Below, piece after piece: positions 46,588 to 55,428 of a stretch of 64,000 nucleotides of DNA (position 1 is the first letter of the stretch; the number at the start of each line of letters is the position of its first letter). Below the pieces are notes generated by a model that worked only from the letters and a program-made list of their open reading frames with translations, was not told the origin of the DNA and did not search any database. The translations under genes and the position numbers were made by a program. This DNA is from Methylocapsa acidiphila B2 (GTDB lineage: Bacteria > Pseudomonadota > Alphaproteobacteria > Rhizobiales > Beijerinckiaceae): positions 2,336,506-2,400,505 of the forward strand of contig NZ_KE386496.1 in the NCBI RefSeq assembly GCF_000427445.1, written 5' to 3'.

Positions 46588-47388
46588 ATGATTCGCAAGT
46601 TTACACTTTTCGCAGCTGCGGTCGCCTCCGTATCAACGAACGCCATTGCAGCCGATCTGCCCTCGCGCGCGCCTCCGCCGGTTTACATACCGCCCGCGGC
46701 TTTCACCTGGAGCGGCGTCTATCTCGGGGCGACGGCCGGATTCGCCCAAGGCTTCCACACAATCGACGATCTCCAGGGCGCGTTTCTTGGCTATCCAGGA
46801 TTATCAAATGATCGAACCAATGGGTTCGCCGGCGGCGGAACGCTTGGGGTCAATGTGCAGGCTGGAATGTTTGTTTATGGGCTCGAGACCGACATAAACT
46901 GGCTGAGCAATAAGGCTACCTACACGGACCCCAACGGAGCGATCAACGCTTTCTATCCCTCTGAAACGAACCGCCTCAACTATCTCGGCACAGTTCGTGG
47001 CCGCCTTGGCGTCGCATTCGACCGGGCATTGATCTATTTCACGGCGGGTCTCGCCTATGGGAACCTGAACGACAGCATTCAGTATAATTCCTATACGTCC
47101 ACGACCTGGAACACGCCTTCATTCGGCGTTAACACAACGCGTATAGGGTGGGTCGCAGGCGGAGGCGTCGAATATGCGCTAACCCCGAATTGGACCTTAA
47201 AAGGCGAAGCGCTTTACGCGGATCTCAGCAACGCCAATGCGACTTGGGTGTCTCCCGGCTCCGGCACCTTTCCGGCAGGAGCGCAATATAATCTCCGCTT
47301 TAATACTGCCGCGGCCATCATTCGCGCCGGCGTGAACTATAAGTTTGACTGGTTTGCGCCGCCCGGGACCAATATCGCAAAATATTAA
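46588..47388 (+). CDS. Opacity/Omp25-like outer-membrane beta-barrel protein
   Basis: 266 aa. Signal peptide ends at AIAAD, followed by a Pro-rich stretch and an 8-strand barrel: FTWSGVYLGATAGFAQG, VRGRLGVAFDRALIYFTAGLAYG, GGVEYALTPNWTLKGEALYADL and a C-terminal IRAGVNYKFDWF. The family forms the abundant RopB/Omp25 porins of rhizobia-like bacteria. GAAAGG precedes the ATG at 46588. It sits within the ccm locus. Confidence 0.9.
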   Translation: MIRKFTLFAAAVASVSTNAIAADLPSRAPPPVYIPPAAFTWSGVYLGATAGFAQGFHTIDDLQGAFLGYPGLSNDRTNGFAGGGTLGVNVQAGMFVYGLETDINWLSNKATYTDPNGAINAFYPSETNRLNYLGTVRGRLGVAFDRALIYFTAGLAYGNLNDSIQYNSYTSTTWNTPSFGVNTTRIGWVAGGGVEYALTPNWTLKGEALYADLSNANATWVSPGSGTFPAGAQYNLRFNTAAAIIRAGVNYKFDWFAPPGTNIAKY

Positions 47389-47560
47389 GGGCGGACACCG
47401 CTCTAACTTTCATCTAATTGGCGCCCAGCGACGCGTCGGGCTCCCCCGCCTCTCTGGTTCGGCCGTTCTACCGGACGCTCCTCTCGCCCGGCGCGAAACT
47501 GCGGTCGAACCGCCTGCAACTGATTTGCCTTTATGCCAGAGCGGGCCTAGATGGACGCCC

Positions 47561-48334
47561 ATGCAAAACTACGCCAATCCGACGAATTTCCTGCGGCTCG
47601 TCAAGCTGGCCGCGCCGGTTCTCGCGGCTCTGACAGCTCTGCTGCTCGGCCTCGGCCTTTATCTCGCCTGGTTCGTCGCGCCGGCGGATTATCAGCAGGG
47701 CGAGACGGTCAGGATCATGTATCTTCATGTCCCCGCGGCCTGGCTCTCCATGTTCGCCTATGTCGTCATGACCTCCGCGGCGCTCGGCACGCTGGTCTGG
47801 CGCCATCCGCTCGCCGACGCCGCGCAAAAGGCCGCGGCGCCGCTTGGGGCCGGCTTCACCTTTCTCTGCCTCGTGACCGGATCGCTCTGGGGCAAGCCGA
47901 TGTGGGGGGCCTGGTGGGTCTGGGATGCGCGGCTCACCTCGGTCCTGATCCTTTTCCTCATTTATCTCGGCCTCGTCGCCTTGTGGACGACGATCGAGGA
48001 TCAAGGCAAGGCCGCGCGGGGCGCCGCGATCTTCACGCTGGTCGGCGCGGTGAACATCCCGATCATCAAATTTTCCGTCGATTGGTGGAATACGCTGCAT
48101 CAACCGGCCTCGGTGTTCCGTCTCGGCGGGCCAACGATCGTCGGCTCCATGCTCTGGCCGCTGATCGTCATGGCGCTCGCCTTTACTTTCTTGTTCATGA
48201 CCCTGCATCTCTTGGTGATCCGCAACGAGATCCTGCGCCGCCGTCTGCGCCGTCTGTCGATCCTGGCGGCCGACGCCGAGGAGGCCAGCCCCGACCGGCC
48301 GCCGTCCTCCTTGGAGGCGGCCTATGAGCAGTGA
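47561..48334 (+). CDS. ccmC: Haem exporter/handling protein CcmC
   Basis: Six-helix membrane protein that loads haem onto CcmE. The haem-binding WWD-type motif reads WGAWWVWDARLTS, with conserved His in MYLHVPAAW and TLHQPA. Start at 47561 (MQNYANPTNFLRL) fits the family; the frame upstream to 47345 has no supporting features. 257 aa. Overlaps ccmD by 11 nt. Confidence 0.95.
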   Translation: MQNYANPTNFLRLVKLAAPVLAALTALLLGLGLYLAWFVAPADYQQGETVRIMYLHVPAAWLSMFAYVVMTSAALGTLVWRHPLADAAQKAAAPLGAGFTFLCLVTGSLWGKPMWGAWWVWDARLTSVLILFLIYLGLVALWTTIEDQGKAARGAAIFTLVGAVNIPIIKFSVDWWNTLHQPASVFRLGGPTIVGSMLWPLIVMALAFTFLFMTLHLLVIRNEILRRRLRRLSILAADAEEASPDRPPSSLEAAYEQ

Positions 48335-48512
48335 CCCGAATTTCGGCTTCGTGATCGCCGCCTACGCCATCGGCTTCGTCGTCGTCGGAGCCATGATTGC
48401 ATGGACATTGCTCGATTACCGGCGGCTGAAGCGGGCTCTGTCCCGATTTCCTGAGCGAGGCGAGCGCGAGGTCTCGCAGGTCGTCTCCACGGAGCGCAAG
48501 AGCAGGACATGA
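48324..48512 (+). CDS. ccmD: Haem exporter small protein CcmD
   Basis: 62 aa, one transmembrane helix (about 9-29) followed by DYRRLKRAL, the usual CcmD pattern. It holds CcmC and CcmE in the complex. Overlaps both ccmC and ccmG. Confidence 0.92.
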   Translation: MSSDPNFGFVIAAYAIGFVVVGAMIAWTLLDYRRLKRALSRFPERGEREVSQVVSTERKSRT

Positions 48513-49114
48513 GCGCGACGCCGGACTCGGAAAGCCCGCAGAAAAGGCGCAGCCTCAGTCGCTCGCCCTTGCTCTACCTTCCCTTGGTCGTCTTCGTCGC
48601 CTTGGCGGCGCTCTTTTTCGCGCGGCTCTATTCCGGCGACGCGTCACGCCTGCCCTCCGCCTTGATCGGTAAGCAGGTCCCGACCTTCGTCCTGCCGCCG
48701 GTGGATGGGCTCGCGGACCGGCCGGGATTTTCGGATGCGGACCTTCGCCGCGGCGGCACTACCCTCGTGAATGTCTTCGCCTCCTGGTGCGTTCCCTGCC
48801 ATCAAGAGCATGGGTTTCTGATGCGCCTCGCCTCGGATCAGGCGCTGGCCGGGCGCGGCCTGCGCATCGTCGGCGTCGCCTACAAAGATGATCCCGCCAA
48901 TATCCGCAGCTTTCTCGGACAAAGCGGCGATCCCTATGCGATGATCGGGGCGGACCGCAGCGGTCGCGTCGCGATCGATTGGGGCGTTTACGGCGTGCCT
49001 GAAACCTATCTCGTCAAAGGCGACGGGACGATCGCGTATAAATTCGTGGGGCCTATGACCGAAGAGGCCTATCAGAAGACAATTCTTCCCGAGGTTGAGA
49101 AGATCTTGCGTTGA
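48509..49114 (+). CDS. ccmG: Thiol:disulfide interchange protein CcmG/DsbE
   Basis: Membrane-anchored periplasmic thioredoxin that keeps apocytochrome cysteines reduced. TM about 20-40, active site C94-VP-C97 in ASWCVPCHQEH, and the CcmG motif YGVPETYLV. 201 aa. ccmE, ccmF and ccmH are not in the window. Confidence 0.95.
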   Translation: MSATPDSESPQKRRSLSRSPLLYLPLVVFVALAALFFARLYSGDASRLPSALIGKQVPTFVLPPVDGLADRPGFSDADLRRGGTTLVNVFASWCVPCHQEHGFLMRLASDQALAGRGLRIVGVAYKDDPANIRSFLGQSGDPYAMIGADRSGRVAIDWGVYGVPETYLVKGDGTIAYKFVGPMTEEAYQKTILPEVEKILR

Positions 49115-49193
49115 GGCCGCAGCCGCAGGGTTGAGGCAAGGATGACCGCATAATCCTCCCGCTTGCTTTAAAACGAGCGACTGAGGATCGATC

Positions 49194-52100
49194 ATGGCGG
49201 GATTGGCGAGCGGATACTTGTCCGAGGCGCAGGCTACTGAGCCGGCCGTCGGGTCTATCGTCCCGCATCAACTGGCGATCGCGCTCGAATTTTTTCGCGC
49301 CGGGCGAGATGACGAGGCGCAAGAGATCTACGCCGCCATTCTCGCCAATTCGCCCGACCAATTCGTCTGCCTGCACCATCTCGGCCTCATCGCCCATCGG
49401 CGGGGAGACCACGCGGTCGCCGAAAGGCTGATCGAGCGGGCGGTCGCGGTCAAGCCCGACTATGTCGAAGCTCATTCGAATCTCAACGCGATCTATCGGG
49501 CCATGGGCAAGACCGAAAGCGCTCTGGCCGCGGCGCGGCGCGCTGTCGAGCTCGATCCGAATTTCGCGCAGGCGCATTCCAACCTCGGCGCGGCGCTCGA
49601 GGACCAAGGCCAGCTCGAAGCCGCGCTCGCCGCCTATCGGCGCGCCGCCGCGCTCAATCCGAGCTTCGTCGAGGCCCAGTCGAACGCCGCGAATGTTTTG
49701 CGCAAGCTCGGGCGTCCCGATGAGGCGATGGAAACCTGCTCCAGCGTCATTGCGCAAAGGCCCGACGCGGCTGCGCCCTATTTCAGCCTCGGCAATATTC
49801 TCAAGGAGATGCGACGACCGAACCAGGCGATCGAGGCTTATCGGCGCGCAATCGCCCTACAGCCCGATTTCGCCCAGGTCTATGTCAATCTCGGCAATGT
49901 GCTGCAAAGCCAGGAGAATTTCGAGGAGGCGGTCGACGCCTATCGTGAAGCTCTCGCATTGCGCCCGACGCTCGCCGAAGCGCATGTCAATCTGGGCGCG
50001 GCTCTGGACGAGCTCGGCCGATTGGACGAGGCCATCCAATCGTTCCGGGCGGGGCTCGAGCTCGATCCGAAACTGATCGCGGTGCGGGCGTGGCTGCATC
50101 ACAAGCGCCGTCTGATCTGCGACTGGACCGGGATCGACGCCGAAGAGGCGGAGCTTCGCGCGTCCATGGAGCGCGATCCGACGCCGGTGCATCCCTTCGC
50201 CATTCTCGGCACGCGGGCGACCGCGGCGGAACAGCTGCGCAACAGCCGCAACTATGCGGCGAGCGTCGCGCGGGGGGCCAAACCTTTCGCGCCTTCGACG
50301 ACGGAGCCGGCGAGCGGCCGAAAGTTGAGGATAGGCTATCTCTCGGCGGATTTTTGCCGCCATGCGACGGCGCTTCTGGCGGTTGAATTGTTCGAGCACT
50401 GCGACTCGTCCCGTTTCGAGATCACGGCCTATTCTCATGGGCCGGACGATCGCAGCGAAATGAGCGCGCGGCTACGCGCCGCCTTCGATCATTTCGTCGA
50501 TCTTCGCGCGCTCTCGGACGACGAGGCCGCGGCGCGCATCCGTGCGGACAAGATCGACATTCTGATCGAGATGAAGGGTTACACCAAAGGCGCGCGCACG
50601 GGGATCTCCGCCCGCCGGCCGGCGCCGGTCCAGGCGAGCTTCCTCGGCTTCCCCGGGACGATGGGAGCGGATTTCATCGACTACGTCATCGCCGATCCGT
50701 TCGTCCTGCCGCTGGATCAGCAGGAGGCCTTCAGCGAGAAGATCGTTCATTTGCCCCATTGCTATCAGCCGAACGACGCGCGCCGGCTGATCGCGGACCT
50801 GACCCCGACGCGAGGGGAATGCGGTCTTCCAGAGGACGGATTCGTCTTCTGCTCCTTCAACAACAGCTACAAGATCACGCCCGAATTCTTCGACATCTGG
50901 ATGCGGCTCCTGACCAATGTCCCGGGCGGCGTCCTTTGGCTTCTCGACACGAACGATCTCGCCAAGCGCAATCTCGTCCGGGAAGCCGCCGCCCGCGGCG
51001 TCGATCCCGATCGCCTGGTCTTCGCTCCGAAACTCGCCTCGCCGGAACATCTCGCCCGCCATCGGCTGGCGGATCTCTTTCTCGACACATTGCCTTACAA
51101 TGCCCATACGACGGCGAGCGACGCGCTATGGGCGGGCCTGCCGGTCTTGACTTGCGTCGGACACACATTCGCCGGCCGGGTAGCGGGAAGCCTTCTGCAC
51201 GCCGTAGGCCTGCCGGAACTCGCCACAGCCTCTCCGGCGGCCTATGAATCGCTGGCGTTGCGGCTCGCCCGCGAGCCAGATTTGCTGCAGGGCGTCCGCC
51301 ACAGGCTTATCGGCAACCGGCTGAATTCACCCCTTTTCGACGCTGCGGCCTATACGCGCGATTTCGAGGCCGCGCTCGAAAATATGTGGAGAATTTTCGA
51401 GCAAAAGCGCGAGCCGCGAGCCTTCGCCATCGCGGCGGCGCCCGAAACGCCGGTCGCGACGGCCAAGATCCAAAGGCTTGCCTATCTTTCCTGCCCGCTT
51501 TGCGATCACGCCGACATTCCGGCGATTATCAACGCAGATTGCTCGAAACATCCGATCTACCATCCCGCGCTGCCGCCCGTGATGACATGGCGCGAATGCC
51601 AAAGCTGCGGTCATGTCTTCACCGACGGCTATTTCGACGACGGGGCCTGCGAGCTCATCTTTGCAAAAACGCAACCGAACCAGACGGTTGGATTCGACAT
51701 GGAGCGGCAGCGACTGGTTTCGGCGCGCGTCGTCGAGCGGATCGCGCGCCATGTGGCCCCCGGCGGGCATTGGCTCGACGTTGGCTTCGGCAGCGGCTCG
51801 CTCTTGTTCGCCGCGGAGGAATGGGGCTATGTCCCGGTCGGGCTCGACTTGCGCAAGGACAATGTTCAGGCGCTGATCGGACTCGGCTACGAGGCGCATA
51901 GCCTATCGATCGAGGAGCTCGAGCATGACGAGCGCTTCAGCGTCGTGAGCATGGCTGACGTGCTCGAACATATGCCTTTCCCAAAAGCCGGCTTAGCGGC
52001 GGCGCGCCGGCTGCTGCTCCCCCAGGGCGCCCTGTTCCTGTCCATGCCGAACATGGACAATATGGTCTGGCGCCTATTGCACGCGAATAACGTCAATCCT

Positions 52101-52247
52101 TATTGGGGCGAGATCGAGCACTATCACAATTTCACGCGCCAGCGGCTTTACCACCTTTTGGAGGAACATGGATTCACGCCGGCGGCCTATCATGTCAGCG
52201 AACGCTACCGCGTTTGCATGGAGGTCGTCGCCATCAAGCAAGGATGA
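49194..52247 (+). CDS. TPR - OGT-type glycosyltransferase (GT41) - zinc-ribbon methyltransferase fusion
   Basis: 1017 aa. Residues about 22-305 are TPR repeats (for example NFAQAHSNLGAALEDQGQLE). About 376-745 is the GT41/SPINDLY-like catalytic part (LRIGYLSADFCRHATALL, QASFLGFPGTMGADFIDYVI, YNAHTTASDALWAGLPVLT). Then comes a CPLC (about 767) and CQSCGH (about 801) ribbon, and a class I SAM methyltransferase (HWLDVGFGSGSLLF near 859, VVSMADVLEHMPFP). No signal peptide, so it is cytoplasmic. Likely glycosylates a protein or surface structure and methylates the sugar or product; the target is unknown. Confidence 0.88.
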   Translation: MAGLASGYLSEAQATEPAVGSIVPHQLAIALEFFRAGRDDEAQEIYAAILANSPDQFVCLHHLGLIAHRRGDHAVAERLIERAVAVKPDYVEAHSNLNAIYRAMGKTESALAAARRAVELDPNFAQAHSNLGAALEDQGQLEAALAAYRRAAALNPSFVEAQSNAANVLRKLGRPDEAMETCSSVIAQRPDAAAPYFSLGNILKEMRRPNQAIEAYRRAIALQPDFAQVYVNLGNVLQSQENFEEAVDAYREALALRPTLAEAHVNLGAALDELGRLDEAIQSFRAGLELDPKLIAVRAWLHHKRRLICDWTGIDAEEAELRASMERDPTPVHPFAILGTRATAAEQLRNSRNYAASVARGAKPFAPSTTEPASGRKLRIGYLSADFCRHATALLAVELFEHCDSSRFEITAYSHGPDDRSEMSARLRAAFDHFVDLRALSDDEAAARIRADKIDILIEMKGYTKGARTGISARRPAPVQASFLGFPGTMGADFIDYVIADPFVLPLDQQEAFSEKIVHLPHCYQPNDARRLIADLTPTRGECGLPEDGFVFCSFNNSYKITPEFFDIWMRLLTNVPGGVLWLLDTNDLAKRNLVREAAARGVDPDRLVFAPKLASPEHLARHRLADLFLDTLPYNAHTTASDALWAGLPVLTCVGHTFAGRVAGSLLHAVGLPELATASPAAYESLALRLAREPDLLQGVRHRLIGNRLNSPLFDAAAYTRDFEAALENMWRIFEQKREPRAFAIAAAPETPVATAKIQRLAYLSCPLCDHADIPAIINADCSKHPIYHPALPPVMTWRECQSCGHVFTDGYFDDGACELIFAKTQPNQTVGFDMERQRLVSARVVERIARHVAPGGHWLDVGFGSGSLLFAAEEWGYVPVGLDLRKDNVQALIGLGYEAHSLSIEELEHDERFSVVSMADVLEHMPFPKAGLAAARRLLLPQGALFLSMPNMDNMVWRLLHANNVNPYWGEIEHYHNFTRQRLYHLLEEHGFTPAAYHVSERYRVCMEVVAIKQG

Positions 52248-52728
52248 AGCTCGATTGCGTTTCCCCGGGCGCGGCGTTCGCTGATTTCCGGCCTTCCCAC
52301 GGTTGCGGCCTCCTTGCCGTCGTCCGGTCGTTCACGTTCGACGCTGAGCGGAACGAGATTCTCCCTCCACCCCTGTCCTTTCGCGCCAAATCCAATGCGC
52401 TAACAGCGCACAGCCGAGCAGCGAGCAGGCGGCTTGAAATGCGCGAATTTTGCAGCCCGCATGGCCGAACCACAATATCCCTTCAATGGGCCATCTGTTC
52501 ATTACGCTTCGTTGCGGCCATGTTGCAGATTAACGGTGTTGACATTTAGGGCGCTATAGAGTCGAAACTTAATTCATATGATTCGGCTGCTTTCGGGCAG
52601 CGTCGCACGCGGCAAATCTCCGCATTTGCGCGGCCGAGGATTGCAATCACGCCGAAGCTTCCCATGTCTCGACATGTTGGGATCGGCATGCGGCTCGATC
52701 CAGCCCGAGTCTTCCATAAACGCGCAAC
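52248..52728. other. Intergenic region upstream of a small DNA-binding-like protein
   Basis: 481 bp. An open frame of about 100 codons overlaps the preceding stop (ATGA at 52243) and runs to 52549, but its composition shows no family or clear coding bias. TTGACA occurs at 52539-52544 without a well-spaced -10. Confidence 0.4.
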
Positions 52729-53214
52729 ATGAGCATGGCCATCATGGACACCGCACTCGAACGCATCCAAGCGAAAATCGTCGAACTTGAGGCGAAGATC
52801 GGCGATCTTCGCATCGCTGAGCGTGAGCTCAAGGCCCTCGAGAAAATTTCGACGCGTCGAACCCCGACAATGGCGCCGGCGCCAAGGAGACGGCGAGGGC
52901 CGAAACCTGCGCTGCCGGCAAGAGCCGGACGCAAGTCAAAGGCGATTGCGCCGGTTGGGGCGCGCCAGACGATCGGCTCGGCGATCGCCGAAACGCTCGA
53001 ACAGCATGGCGCCCTTTCCGCAGCCGCCATCTCCGAGCATATCAAGGCCTCTGGAAGAGACATCAATAATCGAACCGTCTCCTTCTCGCTTCAAGCGTTG
53101 AAAAAACGCGGCCTCGTCAGGAACGAGCATGGCAGTTGGACGCTGGCCTCGAGGGCGCGGCGCGGCCGCCCACTTCCCGGCGGCCAGGCGGAGGAAATCG
53201 GCGCGGCGAGTTGA
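52729..53214 (+). CDS. Small coiled-coil/winged-helix protein with AT-hook-like basic linker
   Basis: 161 aa. Residues about 5-40 form a coiled coil (ALERIQAKIVELEAKIGDLR). A basic linker with RRRRGPKPALPARAGRKSK follows, containing an AT-hook-like RGPKP. Residues about 85-145 look like a winged helix (GALSAAAISEHIKASGRDIN, ALKKRGLVRNEHGSWTL). A second RRGRPLP AT-hook-like core lies at the end. Likely a nucleoid or transcription-associated protein; no named family. Confidence 0.68.
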   Translation: MSMAIMDTALERIQAKIVELEAKIGDLRIAERELKALEKISTRRTPTMAPAPRRRRGPKPALPARAGRKSKAIAPVGARQTIGSAIAETLEQHGALSAAAISEHIKASGRDINNRTVSFSLQALKKRGLVRNEHGSWTLASRARRGRPLPGGQAEEIGAAS

Positions 53215-53395
53215 GGTCAATCGTCGGGCCCATCGCCTTTCGACCTGTTTCTATTCGCGCGGCTAGTCATTATTTCCGCCGCTCGCGCTACAAGGACGCA
53301 AATAGGCGCAATCGGCGCGCGACGGCGTGCGCCCATCGCACGCGAAAAGCGTGGCGATCCGGCGCGATTCGCTCTTTTTTCTGATAAGGCAGGGC

Positions 53396-54316
53396 ATGCA
53401 GCCGATCATCTCTATTTCGGGCCTCGGCAAGAGATACGCGTCCGGCTTCAAGGCCCTCACGAATATCGATCTGGACATCTACCCCGGTGAAATATTCGCC
53501 TTGCTCGGCCCAAACGGCGCCGGCAAGACGACAATGATCAACATCGTCTGCGGCATCGTCAATCCGACCGAGGGAACAGTCGTCGCTGACGGCCACGATA
53601 TTCGAAAGGATTATCGCGCCGCCCGATCCAAGATCGGTCTCGTCCCGCAGGAACTGGCCACGGATGCGTTCGAGACCGTATGGGCGACCGTGAGCTTCAG
53701 CCGCGGCCTCTTCGGCAAGCCCGCCGACCCGGATCATATTGCAAAAACCCTGAAAGCGCTTTCCCTATGGGACAAGAAGGACAGCAAAATCCTTACTCTG
53801 TCAGGCGGCATGAAGCGCCGCGTGATGATCGCCAAAGCGCTGTCGCATGAGCCGAAGATCTTGTTTCTCGACGAGCCGACCGCCGGAGTCGACGTCGAGC
53901 TTCGCCGCGGCATGTGGGAGATGGTTCGGTCTTTGCAAGCAACCGGCGTGACGGTCATCCTCACCACACATTATATCGACGAGGCCGAGGAGATGGCGGA
54001 CCGAATAGGCGTGATCAACAAAGGCGAACTCGTCTTGGTCGAAGACAAGACGGCGCTGATGAACAAATTCGGCAAGAAGCAACTGACGCTCAATTTGCGG
54101 ACGAGGCTAACCTCAATCCCCGCCAAGCTCGCCGATTTTCGGCTCGAGCTCTCGGCCGACGGGAGCGAGCTCGTCTACGCATTCGATCCTCATGACGATA
54201 AGGTCGGCGCGCTGATGAAGGGGCTGAACGAGCTCCATATTGACTTCACCGACATAAGGACAAGCCAGAGCTCGTTGGAGGAGATTTTCGTCAGCCTGGT
54301 CAGGGCCAGACCATGA
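53396..54316 (+). CDS. ABC-2 type exporter ATP-binding protein
   Basis: 306-aa ATPase of the YadG/CcmA-like exporter group. Walker [10 protein letters not shown], signature LSGGMKRR, Walker [14 protein letters not shown]-loop [15 protein letters not shown]. Start at 53396 ([14 protein letters not shown]). Ends with [11 protein letters not shown], usual for ABC-2 ATPases. Overlaps the permease gene by 4 nt. Substrate unknown. Confidence 0.93.
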   Translation: MQPIISISGLGKRYASGFKALTNIDLDIYPGEIFALLGPNGAGKTTMINIVCGIVNPTEGTVVADGHDIRKDYRAARSKIGLVPQELATDAFETVWATVSFSRGLFGKPADPDHIAKTLKALSLWDKKDSKILTLSGGMKRRVMIAKALSHEPKILFLDEPTAGVDVELRRGMWEMVRSLQATGVTVILTTHYIDEAEEMADRIGVINKGELVLVEDKTALMNKFGKKQLTLNLRTRLTSIPAKLADFRLELSADGSELVYAFDPHDDKVGALMKGLNELHIDFTDIRTSQSSLEEIFVSLVRARP

Positions 54317-55074
54317 ACTTTTACGCCATTCGCGCAATCTACATATTCGAGATGATGCGCACCTGGCGCACGTTGCTTCAAAGCATCGTCGCGCCCGTGA
54401 TGTCGACCTCGCTCTATTTCATCGTCTTCGGCGCTGCGATCGGATCGCGCATCGCGTCGATAGAAGGAATCTCCTATGGCGCCTTCATCGTGCCCGGGCT
54501 GACCATGTTGTCTCTGCTGACGCAAAGCATCTCGAACGGTTCCTTCGGCATTTTCTTCCCGAAGTTCTCCGGCACGATCTACGAGATTCTTTCCGCGCCC
54601 ATCTCCTATCGCGAAATCGTCATCGGTTACGTAGGCGCGGCGGCCAGCAAATCGATCATGCTCGCGGTCATTATTCTCGCAACCGCTCGATTGTTCGTAG
54701 CTTATGAGATCGCACACCCATTGTGGATGGTGATTTTTCTTTTTCTCACAGCCGTCAGCTTCAGCCTTTTCGGCTTCATCATCGGCATCTGGGCGGATAA
54801 TTTCGAAAAGCTTCAATTGACGCCGTCTCTCATCGTAACGCCGCTGACCTTTCTCGGCGGCAGCTTCTACTCGATCGGCATGCTGCCGCCATTCTGGCGT
54901 AACGTCACGATGGCGAATCCCATCGTCTATCTGGTCAGCGGATTTCGCTGGAGCTTTTTTGGGGCCTCCGACATCAATGTCGGCGTCAGCCTCGGCTTCA
55001 CCTTGGGCTTCCTGCTCCTATGTCTGACGACGGTGTGGTGGATCTTCAAAACCGGATACCGATTGAGAGCCTAA
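54313..55074 (+). CDS. ABC-2 type exporter permease
   Basis: 253-aa six-helix permease of the YadH type. It has [17 protein letters not shown], a [17 protein letters not shown] loop, and [20 protein letters not shown], the conserved ABC-2 segment. Paired with the preceding ATPase. An imperfect hairpin (about 55091-55117, CTGAC-GGGC / GCCC-GTCAG) downstream may end the transcript. Confidence 0.92.
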   Translation: MNFYAIRAIYIFEMMRTWRTLLQSIVAPVMSTSLYFIVFGAAIGSRIASIEGISYGAFIVPGLTMLSLLTQSISNGSFGIFFPKFSGTIYEILSAPISYREIVIGYVGAAASKSIMLAVIILATARLFVAYEIAHPLWMVIFLFLTAVSFSLFGFIIGIWADNFEKLQLTPSLIVTPLTFLGGSFYSIGMLPPFWRNVTMANPIVYLVSGFRWSFFGASDINVGVSLGFTLGFLLLCLTTVWWIFKTGYRLRA

Positions 55075-55428
55075 TCGGCGCGCAGAGATCCTGACGGGCC
55101 TAGACGCCCGCCGTCAGCCTGCCCCTCCCCAAGTTCGCCCCCTGTCGTGGCCGACGCAGCTGTTCCGCAGCGTTGACGATGCGCGGGTTCGGACAAGCCC
55201 GCAATGGCCGGCCCCGAGGGAAACTCCCGTCGCTCCCAATCATCGCCCCTGCCCCAGCATCGCCGGTGCGCTTCGACGCCGGTGGCTAATTTGCCACAGC
55301 CGGCGGAGATCGGATTCACGCGCCGATTTTTCGTTTGACGCAGCGGCAGCCATGTCCTTACCAATATAGCTATGTTCACTTATATATCGCTTTGCGCCCT
55401 TATGCGCAGGCTAGAAGGGCGCCAGGTC
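55075..55428. other. Intergenic region upstream of the two-partner secretion genes
   Basis: 354 bp. The last 70 bp turn AT-rich (AATATAGCTATG and TTATATATCG near 55362-55390) and probably hold the tpsA promoter. In-frame ATG codons at 55372 and 55405 are alternative starts for tpsA. Confidence 0.5.

Noticed and set aside
52243-52549. Open frame of about 100 codons overlapping the end of the TPR gene
   Set aside because: ATGA overlap is suggestive, but the product shows no family, no steady coding bias and no downstream partner.
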